Of a stretch of 64,000 bases of DNA, positions 20,061 through 31,699 are shown in pieces. Positions within the stretch are counted from its first letter, which is position 1; each line of letters starts with the position of its first letter. Position numbers and translations under genes: made by a program. Below the pieces are notes generated by a model. It worked only from the letters and a program-made list of their open reading frames with translations, searched no databases and was not told where the DNA came from. The stretch comes from Limnanthes douglasii subsp. nivea (taxonomy: Eukaryota > Streptophyta > Magnoliopsida > Brassicales > Limnanthaceae): positions 149,545,195-149,609,194 of the forward strand of contig JAUPFV010000005.1 in the NCBI GenBank assembly GCA_036936605.1, given 5' to 3'.

Positions 20061-23034
20061 TTAAGGTTGAGCCTTTGAGGATGGCTCAGCTTCATCTATC
20101 TTCTTCTTCCCCTTAGGAACATCTTTCGCTTCGTTTGGGCTCTCCCCGGTGTTCCCTTCGTCATCAGATGAGGATGCACTGGAGTAGCCATACATGTTGC
20201 CTTCGGCCATTGTGTGATATGGGAGGTCTTCAGGCTCTACGTGAAGCCATAAATCCCCAAGGTTCCTCTTCGGGAACTTCTCATGAAAGAGCAGGACCAT
20301 GTCTGATTTTACCTTGGCATACATTTGCTCTTGAGTATCGATCACATTGTTGGCATAAGCGTTGATCTTGGCTTGAATTTTGGCCTCCTGCTCCCTTAAC
20401 AGATTAGCTTTTTCCTCTGCAGCCTTGGACACTGTGTTCTCAAGCGCAATCTTGTCGCTGGTCAAGTTGTTGATAATTTGGTCATTGGCCTTGGTCTCCT
20501 CTTTCGAGGAGTTGAGATCTTTCTCCAGTCCGGACAACTTCTCCCGGAGCTCCCTGATAGTGTCTTCTAGAGTGGAAACTTTTGTGGTACTCACCTTTTG
20601 GTTGTTCTTCAGCTCTTCGTTTTCTCCCTTTAAAATGGCAGCATTTGAAGTGGCAGTAAGAAGGTCCTCGGACAGCCTCTCTTTGTCAGACTTGAGGTCT
20701 TTGATAAGATCTGCCTGACTTCGAACTTGCTTCTCCAACGCAAGCACCGGCTGAACATTGCTTAATAAAGAGTGAGCTATAACATCCCTTTCACTTGAAA
20801 CAATAAAGGTCTTACCATTAAAAGTGACTGTGTTTGAAGTGCTCGGAGGGAGATAAGGCCCAGCAAAATCATCTCTGGAGAGATTGATAAAGTACTCGCC
20901 AAGCCCACCAAGACCAGTGATGTCTACCCCATCAATGCTAAGACCTCCCCATTCGACCTCATCGGTTTGGAAGTCACTAGGTATCTCCTCTGCTTGTGTT
21001 GGGTTAGTGGGGTCAGCTTGGGGGATAGACTCCGGAGGTCGGAGAGAAAGTTCGTCACCCTTAGAAGTCTTTTTCTTCTTGGCCTCCCTGTCTTTGCCTT
21101 CAGCTCCTCGTTTACGGTCTTTTTTGGAACCCCTTGGAGGATTTGGGGAGTGAACCTCTTGCCTAACACTCTCCTACTCTACCGCTTTCAAGAGAGCAGC
21201 ATCAATTTGGCTGGGGGCTGGCCCCTCCGAATGCGTTGGAGCATCCTCCTCCACCTCAGCAGGGTTAGCTCCACCCACCACTTTATTGCCCTTCTTTTTG
21301 CCTTTTATTTTACTCGGGGCCTTAGCCCGGCCTGGCAAGTAGAGTGTCCCATCCGGTTCATGCGTCCTCTTGAGCACTACATCCAGAGGGGGTTGAGTGG
21401 TGAGCTCTTCCCAAGTTAAATCCCTCTGGCCCGTAGTGTTCCCGAGGTGAGATCTTGCCAAGTTGCCCCCCGTGAAGGCAGCATGGAACCGGTTCCCCCA
21501 TTTCTCAGCAGCCCAAGCGTTGATCTTGGTGCAAGTGGCATGCCCGGTTTTCAAGTGGTCACTGAAGTCCTTGGGCAGTTCTGCTAAGACAAAGATAAGA
21601 CCAATTAGTTAAACAAACTTGATTATAAAAAAAGACAAGAATGTGAAATAGGAGACTTACGATCACTCCTCCATCTGCTGGTGAGGAGACTTGGGTTGAC
21701 TCCAGCCTTGATCTTCTTCCTGTTCTCCCAAGCACCACTCACGAACAGGAATTGAGTCCTCCAATTCCTCTCCGACTCTAGTAGGTCATCAACAGCTTTA
21801 AAGTTATCCCCCATATTGAAGTGGTAGAAGGGGATGTGGTGGTTTCTGCAAAGGTTGGCCACAACAGCAAACTCCGCCATTGGTAGAGGGATCCCGGAGA
21901 GCCTAGAAGCCATAATGCAGGCCATGAGGGTGTACCAAGCATTGGGGCTCAGCTGGCTCGGACAGAGCTTTATCAGATGAAAGTATCTGACAATTTCTGG
22001 GTCCAAGGGGAATCTGAGTCCCCAATTAAACAGCTCTGTGAAGATGACTATCTCGCTCAATTTGCAGTCCATGGGAGTTTCGGGTTTATAGGGATTCGTA
22101 TCTTCACGTTCTCCGGAATTCCCCACTTCGTACGCATCTGGCCCAGCTCAGCTGTGTGGATGAATGCGTAGTTGATCTTTTGCAGGGCAAGGAGGTACTT
22201 CACATTGACCTTGTGAAAACAAGGCCCCACCATTCCTTCAAGACTCTCCGGCAGATCCGGATGCCTCAAGCACAACTTTTCCTTGCCTTTATCTTTTTTG
22301 GCAGCAACAGCACTACTAGTCTGTCCGGAGGGCTCAGACTCGAATGGAGCCTCTTCGATAGAGTCCTCCATTACTTCCTCCATGATTGATGAAGGGTTTT
22401 CAGTAGCAGTCGTAAGGGAAAGTTTTAGATCTGGCTCAGCCTGGTTTCCGGACTGCTGATTTTCAGTATTTTCTTGGTTTCTGGCCTCCGGTTGGGGCTC
22501 TAATGCAGACGTTTCCTTCCGAGGACTTGAGCTAGTGCCCTCTGGACCGGACAGCCTGTCCTTGGGAGCTCTGATGGGCACTTCTGACCCAGTGCTGTTG
22601 TCTTTGGCACCCGATTTTAAGGGAGTGCCTTTAGAAGCTTGACCCTTGACTAGCAGACCTTTTCTTCGGTCAACTAATTTTTTAGGAGAGTTTTCAGTAT
22701 CTGACCCCATAGCTAAGAAGGGGGAGGGTTTTCTAAAGCTGGTGACAGTTACACCTGGCTCAACGACAGGTTCCGATTCCTGAACCGAAGAACCTGAGAT
22801 AATGGGTGAGAGATTGGTTTGAAATAACCTTTTCGGTTTGATGTTTTTTGAAGAAGAAGAACCTTGGTCTGACTCTGTGGCTGTAGTCATTGGTTTGTCA
22901 ATGGGGGAGGAGGGTAAGCCCGCTGCAATGCGCCTTTCCCTTTCAACCTTTTGCGCCTTTTCTAATTCGGAAAGATTGAGCCACCCGCCTTTGACCAAAG
23001 CGTTCCTCGCTGTGAACATAAACGGCCTGAGCAA
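20061..23034 (-). pseudogene. Antisense ORF of the Tat-type element, spliced, nearly intact
   Basis: Read on the minus strand. A first part (23034 to about 22085) is hydrophilic with serine/proline/glutamate runs, ending in VKYLLALQKINY and KWGIPENVKIRIP. After a one-base frameshift near 22085 comes ETPMDC-like, LDPEIVRYFHLIKL, YTLMACIMASRL and YHFNMGD, the gypsy-type-transposon domain. An intron follows, with donor GTAAGT (21655-21660) and a TTAGCAG double acceptor (about 21591-21595). The second exon continues in frame (LPKDFSDHLKTGH, WEELTTQPPLD) to 20061, with one stop (TAG, 21172-21174). It ends with a coiled coil (about 20350-20750, heptad-like LEKQ/LKSDKERL) and an acidic tail. The first candidate start at 23034 is TTG; an ATG lies about ten codons later, so the start is uncertain. 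Function unknown. Only two lesions, against eight or more in pol. Confidence 0.8.
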
Positions 23035-23445
23035 GAGTTTGATTTTGAGAGAGGAAACTTTAAGGATTTGCAGAGTAAAAACGAGAGTGATGGTGAAACA
23101 GTAGAAAATGTTTCAATTTATAGTAAATCTGAAGAAAGAGTTTGATTCCTAGGAGAATTCGAAAAGATTGGTAATGATTAAAAGACGGTGTTGATGTCAC
23201 CCTCTTTAAATGAAGAGGTTGCTTTTCGAAGAAGGTGGGTGCGAAATTCAAGGTGAAAAAACGGCTGAAGAAACCAACCAAAAAGTGACACGTGTCCCAT
23301 AAACTCTGGCAAAAACCCGTTTGGATTTACAAAGCTTTATCAGTCCGGTTAAAGCCACAACCAAAAAAACCTGTCCGGATTAAAACTACCCCTATACATC
23401 GGACTGTTTTTCAGGTTTTTGGCAAAGGCATTTGAACAAACACCT

Positions 23446-23457
23446 AAAAAAGGGGCT
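23446..23457 (+). promoter_or_regulatory. Polypurine tract
   Basis: AAAAAAGGGGC lies a few bases before the 3' LTR, the usual place where plus-strand DNA synthesis is primed. Confidence 0.75.
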
Positions 23458-23459
23458 CC

Positions 23460-23866
23460 TGATGAGTCCGAATACTGCCTCCTCTCCGGACAGGGACAGA
23501 TCGGACCATGACCACCAGACCGGACAGACCACTTCGAACACTTAGCCCATAGGACTGTTCGAATTATGACAAAAGTACTAAAAAACCTAAACACTTCTTG
23601 ACTAAGATGCTTGCTCTCCTACTAAGAGCTCATGGGTCTATAAACGTGACCCGGGTCCATTAAACATGACCCGGAAACCCATAAATCCGAGATGTAAGGG
23701 TATAAATTCTCAACCACCTGCATTAAATAAGGGTAATGAAAATTAACTACAACCAGGCTGCTTAATTCTCCCTCTACTCTCTATTCAAAACATTAAACAC
23801 ATTCCAACCTTGATAAACTCTGAAACAAATTACAAAATTACCCTCAGACAAAAATTAACCTCACCA
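23460..23866 (+). repeat. 3' LTR
   Basis: 407 bp, colinear without gaps with the 5' LTR and differing at about 17 positions by eye. It is followed by the GATAT duplication. Confidence 0.93.
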
Positions 23867-23871
23867 GATAT

Positions 23872-26055
23872 ATCCGTTTATTATTATAATTTGTTTAATA
23901 AAATACTTGTAATAAAAATAACGAACTGGTAGATAAAATATGTATTATGAAGGTAAATATATAAATACCATATTTAATTCTGAATATGGTAAATAATTAG
24001 ATTAAAAAATAAATAACATAAGTAAAACATAATTTTTTTATTTAGTAAGATAAAAGAATACCAGGTTATGTCCGTAAAGTGTCAATTTATGTGATTTTCA
24101 TTTAGTTTATAAGTTTAACATTGAGTTATTAATTTATTATTAAATACTATATTATTAATTCATTAATAATGAAATAGAGAAGTAACTTGCGTTAGTTTCA
24201 ATGGTTATTCATTAGTATGAATTAATATAATCATAAGATTCACAAACAATCATTATAAATATAAAACCTATTTTTCGTCACACGGAGTTTGATAGATTAT
24301 TCTGAGAATTTGTGTTCATCAATTTTGAGAGAGAAAAAAAAGTAAAAACCTTAAAGATTCAATTCGATCATTATTTTTCAAGATCAAAGAAGATATTGAT
24401 TGGGTTCTGTTTAAAGAATCAATAGTCATTGATCAAACATGAGTTTCAACCAGGGTAATTATTAAAGAAAAATCAACAAACTCAAAAATGAAAATGACCA
24501 CTATATCTTGTAAGTGAATGTGACCTTTGTCTTATAGGATTAAATCTACTTGTGGGGATTTACAGTAATTACAAAATCTATTTTATTAAAATTTGTATTA
24601 GAGTCACACATACAGTAGAGTTCTTAGTTTTCAGATTTTTATAACGATGAATAAAAGCATGTTGATATAATTTATGTAGAGCATACACATTTTTAGGAAT
24701 TTATTATTGTTTTGGTTGGTTAAAAGTGTGTATATATGGATTTGATGAATGTTTTGATTTAATTGAAGTAAAAATCATGTATATGGCCTTTAGTTTCAGA
24801 CTTAGGGATGAAGAACGATGTTTTTCACATGGAGTTCAGTCAGTTTCTAGGACTCTAATCAGTGTTTCATCGATGTTTTTCACATGGAGTTCAGTCAGTT
24901 TCTAGGACTCTAATCAGTGTTTCTTGTGGCCATGAAATGTTTGATCACGGCAAACACTAATATTAAGGTTGAGAATCCAATTTAGGTCATATATACCATG
25001 ATCAAAGAATTACTGATCGCGACAACTTAAGCTTTAGGTGTTTGCCATCATCAACCCACCCTTGATCGGGACAAGGTATGTAAATTTGTTTCTCCGTAGC
25101 TTATATTTTTGTTACTACGACTAGGCTGGTCTTGGTGATATACTGAAAGATCAGATGGATAAGGGAATTAAGAGAAATAATGAAAAATAAGATTCACATG
25201 CATCCGGTTCGAAACAAAAAAAACATAAGGTTACATTTGGTAATGATATTTTCACTTCTATGGTATGTTATGAGACGAATTTAGTTTCAGTACCGATAAA
25301 TACATGGTGGGTTGATAAAACTACAACCATTCACGTTTGTATTTAGTTGCACGATATTATCAGAAACTGAAGCCTGAGTGATGGTGAAACATCCATTAAT
25401 ATGTGAGTAGTTGATAAAAATACAACCACTCACGTTCGTGTTTAGCTCATTATATTCTTAATTTTTGTTTATTTCTTGACAATGTACTTGTTTATATTTA
25501 AAATACGTATTCTATGTATCTTCTTTTAGAATGAATCTAATTTTAATTATTTTGTTGGACAAATTTTGTTATTCTTGTCTATTTGAAAATGAAAGTTTAT
25601 GTCTTTATTTATATGGTAATGTTGTTGGTTCAAGAAAGTTAACAACAAATGATAACTTATAGTTATTGAATATTATAAAGGATCACAAACATGTTTTGAA
25701 TATAAATGTATCCGAAAAACTAAATTATAAACTATAAAATTCAACAAAAGTTTGGTACAATAAATTATGTCACATTTATATAAATAGACATAAAAAGCTT
25801 ATTTCATAAGGTTTATAAAGTGGGCTGGATTTTTTGGAATTCAACATTTACGTTGAAAGTAAAAAAGATAAACATACCAATGTGAAAAGATTATATGCAT
25901 ACAGAGCGAAATGGTTCTTGGATTTGATACATATAGTCATCTGTAGACCGTTCCATACAATATCTTGGAATGAAGATTTGTATCATTCATTAACAAATAT
26001 TCATAGTACATGCATCTATATCTTTACGGACATAACCTGGTATTATAACTAGGGG
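23872..26055 (+). mobile_element. Decayed Ty1/Copia element, 5' part only
   Basis: A degenerate primer site TTGTATTAGAGTC near 24593-24606 resembles the TGGTATCAGAGC site of Copia elements, so the LTR would end near 24585; TATAAATATAAAACC near 24257 could be its promoter. The protease region near 25295-25330 reads INTWWVDKTTTIHVC, where the usual DSGAT site has become DKTTT. The integrase region at 25834-26052 reads KKDKHTNVKRLYAYRA and FLDLIHIVICRPFHTISWN, the conserved ELIHTDICGPF-type block. Stops are frequent. The sequence ends abruptly near 26055 before reverse transcriptase. The Gypsy element at 13490 probably landed in or next to its LTR. The left edge is unknown. Confidence 0.7.
24816..24923. 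repeat. Tandem duplication, 55 bp x 2
   Basis: CGATGTTTTTCACATGGAGT...AATCAGTGTTTC is repeated with no differences that I can see, at 24816-24870 and 24871-24923, inside the decayed Copia gag region. It is a recent local duplication. Confidence 0.9.
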
Positions 26056-26098
26056 GGGTCTGTTGGGGAGTTTAGCTCCTCGATGAAATTTTGATAAT

Positions 26099-26293
26099 TT
26101 AATAATCATGCTTAACCTTTTTGGCTTTCAAGGGAGTGGAAATAATCTGAGGGGGTGAGGTAGCAGTCCGACAAGAGGACGAGAATGAAAATTCAGTCTC
26201 ATAACTACGATCCTCGATTTTAAAAGGTTCTACTTCGATAGGCTTATTCATATTTTGTTGTCTTTTCGCTAGTTTAATGTTTTTTCCTGTCAT
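26099..26293 (-). CDS. Small hypothetical ORF, 64 codons
   Basis: The start ATG is at 26293. The product is basic at both ends (KNIKLAKRQQ, LKAKKVKHDY) with a serine run in the middle (EFSFSSSCRTATSPPQI). The CRTATSP piece faintly recalls the CxTPTSxEHKIP motif of SIAMESE-related cell-cycle inhibitors, but the essential EHKIP-like part is absent, so I do not assign it. An upstream (TA)n stretch near 26660-26671 could serve as a TATA region. It may be a chance ORF. Confidence 0.25.
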   Translation of the reverse strand: MTGKNIKLAKRQQNMNKPIEVEPFKIEDRSYETEFSFSSSCRTATSPPQIISTPLKAKKVKHDY

Positions 26294-26892
26294 AACTAAA
26301 AAATAAGACCAAAGAAAAGAAGAATACTTTAGGAAAAATCGAGGCTCAAAACATATGAAGAAGTAAGAAGAATGTACGAATTATAGTGATTTTTTTAGGA
26401 AGAACGCACAATTTTGAATCATAAGGCAGAACAGGTTCGAGCGATGGTCAACATTCCGAAAAAATGTATTTTTCATCACCGAGTTGAATTCACGGTAAGA
26501 CTGAGCAGGTTTGAGTGATGGTCAACATGTCAGAAAGGTATTTGTTGCAGCCGGAATTGAATTTGTGGTGGTTGGGAATGATGTTTCAATCTATGGAAGT
26601 GAGAATTTCTCTTTATATAAAAATTTATGAGAAATGAACTAGAGGTCTCGATCTATATATATATATATATAGAAGAAAGGGTGTCACATTTTATTTTGTC
26701 TTTTCCTATGTGGTAATCATAATAACAAAGGCTTTGAGAAGTCGAAATTATGGAATTTATTATGCAAGCACCACAAAGCTATGGTGAGACCTATGTATAG
26801 ACCATAATAGAGAGGATACGCGGAAAAAATGCACAAAACTAGTCTTGGGAATGGAGAAAACCTTAGGAAAAGGTGAAGACCTAATTTGAATA

Positions 26893-27110
26893 CTCCCTTC
26901 GTCCTGCAATACTTGTCGTTCTAGAAAATATTTTTTGTCCCATAATACATGTCGTTCTCATTTACCAATGCAAATTTTAATATTATTTATAATCATCTAC
27001 CAATTAGACTCTTTCTTTTTTCTACTTTTTATGAAAAAGAGGTGTAATTATGACCTTCCTTAAAACTCGTGCATAACCTTAAAACCACATGTATTTTGGG
27101 ACAGAAGGAG
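26893..27110. mobile_element. Stowaway-type (Tc1/mariner) MITE
   Basis: The ends are CTCCCTTCGTCC and GGACAGAAGGAG, near-perfect inverted repeats of the Stowaway consensus, flanked by TA on both sides. Internal blocks AATACTTGTCGTTCT and GTCCCATAATACATGTCG are typical of the family. Length 218 bp, non-coding, as usual. Confidence 0.92.
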
Positions 27111-27112
27111 TA

Positions 27113-27633
27113 CTTATCAAATTCTCCAAATGTCAAGATTTGCGTATCATTTATGGGTGATCACTTCAAAGGAGACAAATCTATTACCAATCATTTGGAA
27201 CTTATCCCATTACCCATCATTTCAAAGCGGTTAGATTTGGTCATATCGTGATACTCATTTGCCTCGAGATAGTTGAAAGACAAGACGAAGCGCTACTTCG
27301 ATGCTTATGTTCTAAAGAGTGAGCATCATCTAATGGCTTTGAAGCAAAAATGCAAATCGCATCCAAAACAATTGTTGCTCTTCTAGTATGGTGCCCTCTA
27401 GCACGCCCGGATCATCAACCTTAGGTCATTCGAAAAAAAATTTATTATTAGAGCATTAAGCAAGTCGTCATGAATATGTGGCTACTATTAAAGAAATCAT
27501 ATATTCGTCTTTAGGCCATAATTTAGATTGAGTTTAGTTATAATTTTTTTTTTCATAATCGACAAGTCCAATAATAAACCCTTTTTATATAAAAACTAAT
27601 AAAGCTCAAATATCCACATTTACTATTACAAAT
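27113..27633. other. Interval without a recognised feature
   Basis: Short random-looking ORFs only. No domain or repeat structure seen. Confidence 0.5.
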
Positions 27634-27646
27634 ATAGTTTGTCATT

Positions 27647-27786
27647 TTGCCCCCAAGGGGTAGCCGAGTTGGTTGAATATGGCATTCTTATAACCAAAAG
27701 GTCATGAATTCGAGTCCCTCTACATACGATTTCTCGGCTGAGCCTGTCACTCTGAGTAGCGGCTGCGGGTTCCCTTCGAAAAAAAA
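27647..27786 (+). mobile_element. tRNA-derived SINE, internally deleted copy
   Basis: The head reads GGGGTAGCCGAGTTGGTTG, an A box (TAGCCGAGTTGG), and AATTCGAGTCCC about 50 bp later is a B box, so RNA polymerase III could transcribe it. It ends in TTCG plus nine A. The target duplication ATAGTTTGTCATT flanks it (27634-27646 and 27787-27799). Compared with the copy at 44637-44856, about 80 bp are missing between GCCTGTCAC and TCTGAGTAGC. Confidence 0.9.
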
Positions 27787-27805
27787 ATAGTTTGTCATTC
27801 CATAT

Positions 27806-27887
27806 GAAAACGTCAAACAATCACAATTCTCTTTTAGCATTTAATAGGAAAACGTCAAACAATCACAATTCTCTTTTAGTATTTAAT
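27806..27887. repeat. Tandem duplication, 42 bp x 2
   Basis: GAAAACGTCAAACAATCACA...TTTAATA occurs at 27806 and again at 27848, with one or two differences. Confidence 0.88.
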
Positions 27888-27889
27888 AT

Positions 27890-29090
27890 TCTCTAATAAT
27901 TTTTCCCCCTACATTTACTCTTAAAAATATAATGGCATACCCAGTCCAAACTCATCAAAATATATTTACATATATCATTTGAGTTGGAAATAAAAATTTA
28001 GTTTGAATTAAAAAATCTAAACTTGCAAATAATAAAACGCTTCAAAATAAAAATAATAAACTAGTTTAAACCTATTATATATGTATTTTTATTTTTAGAT
28101 GAAAAAAAAACTAATTTAAATTTTAAATATATAAACTGCAATTTAAATGGAAAAATACAGTTTAAACTTCCTTTTTTATATATGACGATTTAAAATTTTA
28201 ACTAATATACGTTTTGGGTTTAAAAATTAAATAACAACGTTAACCTTTTATACGTCCACACACAGTTTAAATCTAAATCGAAAAAGAGTATTATATCAGA
28301 CTAAAAAAACACAATTTAAAACATTTTATAAGTTTTAAAAAGGAGAATGGAAAATATCAGTTTGAATGTTTATATTTACGTTTAGAATTTATATTGAAAT
28401 AAATTATACATTCTGAATTAGGAAAAAATAATCTAAATTTTATATATAACGACATATAATCTATATATTTATATATATTAATTATAGAAATCAAGTTTAA
28501 ATATTTTATATCCGGATTGTATTTTTTTAAATGTATTTTACTATAAAATTTGTCTACATTTTTTAAGCACTAGTTCAATTTAACTAAAAATAATTTTGAG
28601 ACTTTCAGTATATATAATCTATCAATTTTTTACTGATATTTACTGGTTCGAAATATTTGTTTATGGATAACTGTTTGGTTTGAAATTAAATTACTAATTA
28701 CCACTTATAGTTTTTTAATACATATCGTACTTTCGGTTTGTTACTGCGGTCTTAACTTGTTTTTTGTTTTTCATTCGATCAATCTGTTTTACAATTTGAG
28801 GTATATTTTTATTTAATTCTCTTATCAAAATCTCCTCTAATGGTGGGTTGTTTGTTTTTTCTTTTCTTCTTCTGCATTTATCGATTCACATGTAGTTTTT
28901 TTTCTGTTTTTTTTTCTAGTTATTTCGTTGATGTTTTATGGTTATATGTTTGTTTTAGATGTATTGATTCTTTGATTTCATACATTCACGTAAATATTTT
29001 GACAACTATCTGAAAATATTGATTTTGGGAAAACCGATTTTAGGATTTTTGGTTTTTTCTGGTTTTAATTGCATAATTAAGAACATTTTG
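27890..29090. other. Very AT-rich interval, no gene seen
   Basis: Mostly AT-rich sequence with repeated CAGTTTAAAT / TTTAAATT motifs up to about 28560. The part after 28740 may be the non-coding 5' flank of the Mutator-like relic that follows. Confidence 0.5.
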
Positions 29091-29247
29091 TTGTGTAATT
29101 AGTAAGTGCATTTTGTTCCTAAATTAAGTATATTGTGGTTGTGTAATTAGTTAGTGCATTTAGTTACGAAACCATGTGTACTTGGGTTGTGTAATTAGTT
29201 AGTGTATTCAATTGCGAAACTACGTGTACTTGGATTATGTAATAACT
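29091..29247. repeat. Tandem repeat, 48 bp x 3.2
   Basis: Copies start at 29091, 29139, 29187 and 29235. Each begins TTGTGTAATTAGTTAGTGCA and ends near GTGTACTTGG. The same TTGYGTAATTA core returns near 30391-30560, 31866-31990, 32355-32475 and 32690-32880. Confidence 0.85.
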
Positions 29248-29449
29248 ATTTATCTTGTCTTTTCGGATGCAGAATTATGTAAAAGTTGGGTGCAAAAATA
29301 GTATGAACTTGTATTTTATTTTATTTTATTTTATGTGTAAGTTTATAATGTCTTAACTAGCTGTTTTAACAAAATAATCAGGTGTCCGTTTGTATATTTA
29401 GTATTTTTGAAATTTATGAAAGTAAGGTTGATTTCATAATAAACAAGTG

Positions 29450-31560
29450 AGATTGGGAGATCAGGGGTCTTTTGAGATTCACTTATTTGTTTGGTGAATA
29501 TAAGAATTGTTTCTTATGTTGTGAAGATGGTTTTATACCATTGGTTGTGTTGGCTGGTCGTAGTAAACATAAAGATATTGTTGAAACTATAAATTTAAGT
29601 ATTGATCGTACTGATTTAAGTATCGTTACATAATATTGGTTCTATAGTTAAAGATAACATACCAATTCAAGAACATACTCCACGTGTTCGTTTTTTAACA
29701 TAACAAAAAAAGCTTGCTACTAGAAAGTTGGGTTAGTGGTATTCAAGGTGTACGACACATATTTGAGAGTGGTCTTACATCTATGCGTTTTGTTTTATCT
29801 CGATTTTCTTTCGAACATGAATTTACTTATAAATTCATTCATAATCAGAAATCAAAATTAAGTATTCATTGTTTGATGCAAGATAGCCAAGTATGTCCAT
29901 AGATGATTTATGCTTAAATTGATAAGTCGAATGGATGTATGGTTATAAAAAAACATTTGACATCTTGTTTGATATCAAATGAGATAAGTGATGATATTAG
30001 ATCACGAAGTGATATCACTCTAAAAAATGTTCAAGCTCTTGTTAAACCGATTGTGGTTTATTTCTTATCGTGTGTCATTGATGGTTTCAGAGAAAACTAG
30101 AAGAAAGGTTTACGGGGGATAGTTTTACTTCTTTCATCTTGTTAAAAGGTTATTTTAAGTCCTTAAAGACTTTATATTTCAAACAATGTTATATACCTTA
30201 TAAAGCTTGTCTTCAAGGTTTTCACTCTCATCGTTTGATGCTCTTTATCAATGACATGTTTTTTACTAATACATATCGAGGGTTTTCCCTTTCCGCACAA
30301 ACTAAATATAGTAATAATAATAATTTTTTTATAACAAAAATTATGTTTAAATACATAATTCGTTTTTTTGTGCAAAATTATATATTAACTCGTTGCGTAA
30401 TTACATGCAAGTTGGGTGCGTAATTATATTTTTGTTGTGAATTTAGTGTGATATTATAAAAATATATGATTTTATTTTGATTGCGTAATTAAGTGTTAGC
30501 TAGTTATGTAATTAAGTGCAAATGGTTTTCAAAATTACATTTTGGGTTGCGAAATTAAAGGTTATATAATTGGTTTTTAAATTAGTTTGTCCAGTTGTTA
30601 CTTATTATCTTTTTATTTTATAGGTCTTTTCCACTAGCATTTGATATTGTTGGGTCTAAAGATTGTGAATATTTTGCAATGGTTTTTGGAGACATTAAAG
30701 GCTCATTTAATTTTTCGTCATATCACTTTTATATATGACCGCCACTTAGGTATTGTTAATGTTGTCTCAGCTGTATTTTCTTGATTGTTGTCATTCATAT
30801 TGTCTTTTTCATCTTATTCAGAATCTAAAGCATGCATTGAGACATTTACCAAAGGATTTAAAGAAGAAGATGGTAAATATTTTGAAACAATGTGCTTATG
30901 CACCCACTAAGAATTTATTGGATTTATATTTTCATAATTTTTTTAAAGAAGGTTGTAAAATAGCATTTACGTTTGTCAAAAATCTTCATCTAAAAAGTAT
31001 GCTTCCGCTTTCTTTTAGGTAAACACTATGGTTCTGTGTCTTCCAGTCCAACTCAGTCTTTCAATAATAAAATGAAAGAATTTTGTAGCATACCTATTTC
31101 AGAATTATTGGATAAAATTAGGATTATGCTTATGACTCAGATGTCAAGGTGTTAATTTTGTTTGCGTTAAAATAACATGATTTATCCTGATATTGAGAAG
31201 CAGATTAAAAGCGACATTGAAGAAGGTCATACATGGATTATTCGATCGTCTACCGAATTATTGTTTAAAGTTCAATGGGAATAGGTTATGGTTGTTGATA
31301 TTTTGAACCACAAATGTACTTGTGGTAGTTGGCAAATTGAGTGTTTCCTTTGTTCTCATGCTTGTGTTGTTATATTTAGTATTCAAGGGAATCTTTTCGC
31401 ATATGTGGAGTCATGTTATAGTACAAGTTCTTATAAGGAAACTTACTCTCGGGGCATACCAGCTTAATTTACTCTTAATGAAGCTTTTATTTCAAATTCG
31501 TCTCTTATTATTCTTCCACCTAGCTTGAAAATGAATATTGGCGGGACCTAAGAAGAAACG
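29450..31560 (+). pseudogene. Mutator-like (MULE/FAR1-type) transposase pseudogene
   Basis: The N-terminal MuDR-like part runs from about 29715 to 29960 (FEHEFTYKFIHNQKSKLS, HCLMQDSQVCP). The MULE catalytic region follows near 30120-30300 (LLKGYFKSL, FHSHRLMLFINDMFF, YRGFSLSA). It is interrupted by an intron-like AT-rich stretch ending TTATAG near 30625 and resumes with PLAFDIVGSKDCEYF and GDIKGSFNFSSYHF. CHSYCLFHLIQNLKHALRHL (about 30790) is the conserved C-H region. A SWIM zinc finger closes it near 31308-31372 (KCTCGSWQIECFLCSHAC; CxC and CxH kept). Stops and frameshifts are numerous. No terminal inverted repeats found, although MULEs have long ones. Confidence 0.8.
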
Positions 31561-31641
31561 TATTAATTCTAAAGTGAATAATTGCTTCATAAATTAAAAT
31601 GCATAAGTTATAAAAAAACGTGGTCATAATAAAAGAACATG

Positions 31642-31645
<4 letters not shown>

Positions 31646-31692
<47 letters not shown>
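31646..31692. repeat. (TA)n microsatellite
   Basis: About 23 uninterrupted TA units directly downstream of the transposase relic. Confidence 0.95.
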
Positions 31693-31693
<1 letters not shown>

Positions 31694-31699
31694 CAATGT

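Larger units (their letters stand above)
13490..23866 (+). mobile_element. Structurally complete Tat-type (Retand-like) Ty3/Gypsy LTR retrotransposon, 10.4 kb
   Basis: Both LTRs are 407 bp, run TGATGAG...CTCACCA, and are flanked by the 5-bp duplication GATAT (13485-13489 and 23867-23871). Comparing them by eye gives about 17 substitutions, near 4% divergence, and no indels. Inside are a primer site, gag-protease, pol (reverse transcriptase, RNase H, a second RNase H, integrase), an antisense spliced ORF and a polypurine tract. The second RNase H and the antisense ORF between pol and the 3' LTR are known marks of the Tat clade. gag-protease is open, but pol has several stops and two frameshifts, so the element could move only with help. 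Two relatives lie in the same window (1-8661 and the solo LTR at 11539). Confidence 0.93.

Noticed and set aside
20380..21419. Plus-strand ORFs of 112 and 150 codons opposite the antisense gene
   Set aside because: Leucine/serine-rich shadows of the coiled-coil and basic regions of the real minus-strand frame.
27648..27720. tRNA gene (TAGCCGAGTTGG A box and TTCGAGTCC B box)
   Set aside because: No cloverleaf with a paired acceptor stem. The sequence continues into a SINE body with a tail and a target duplication; the same holds for 44790-44856.
31646..31692. The (TA)n run as a promoter
   Set aside because: It is a simple microsatellite with no gene starting after it on either strand.
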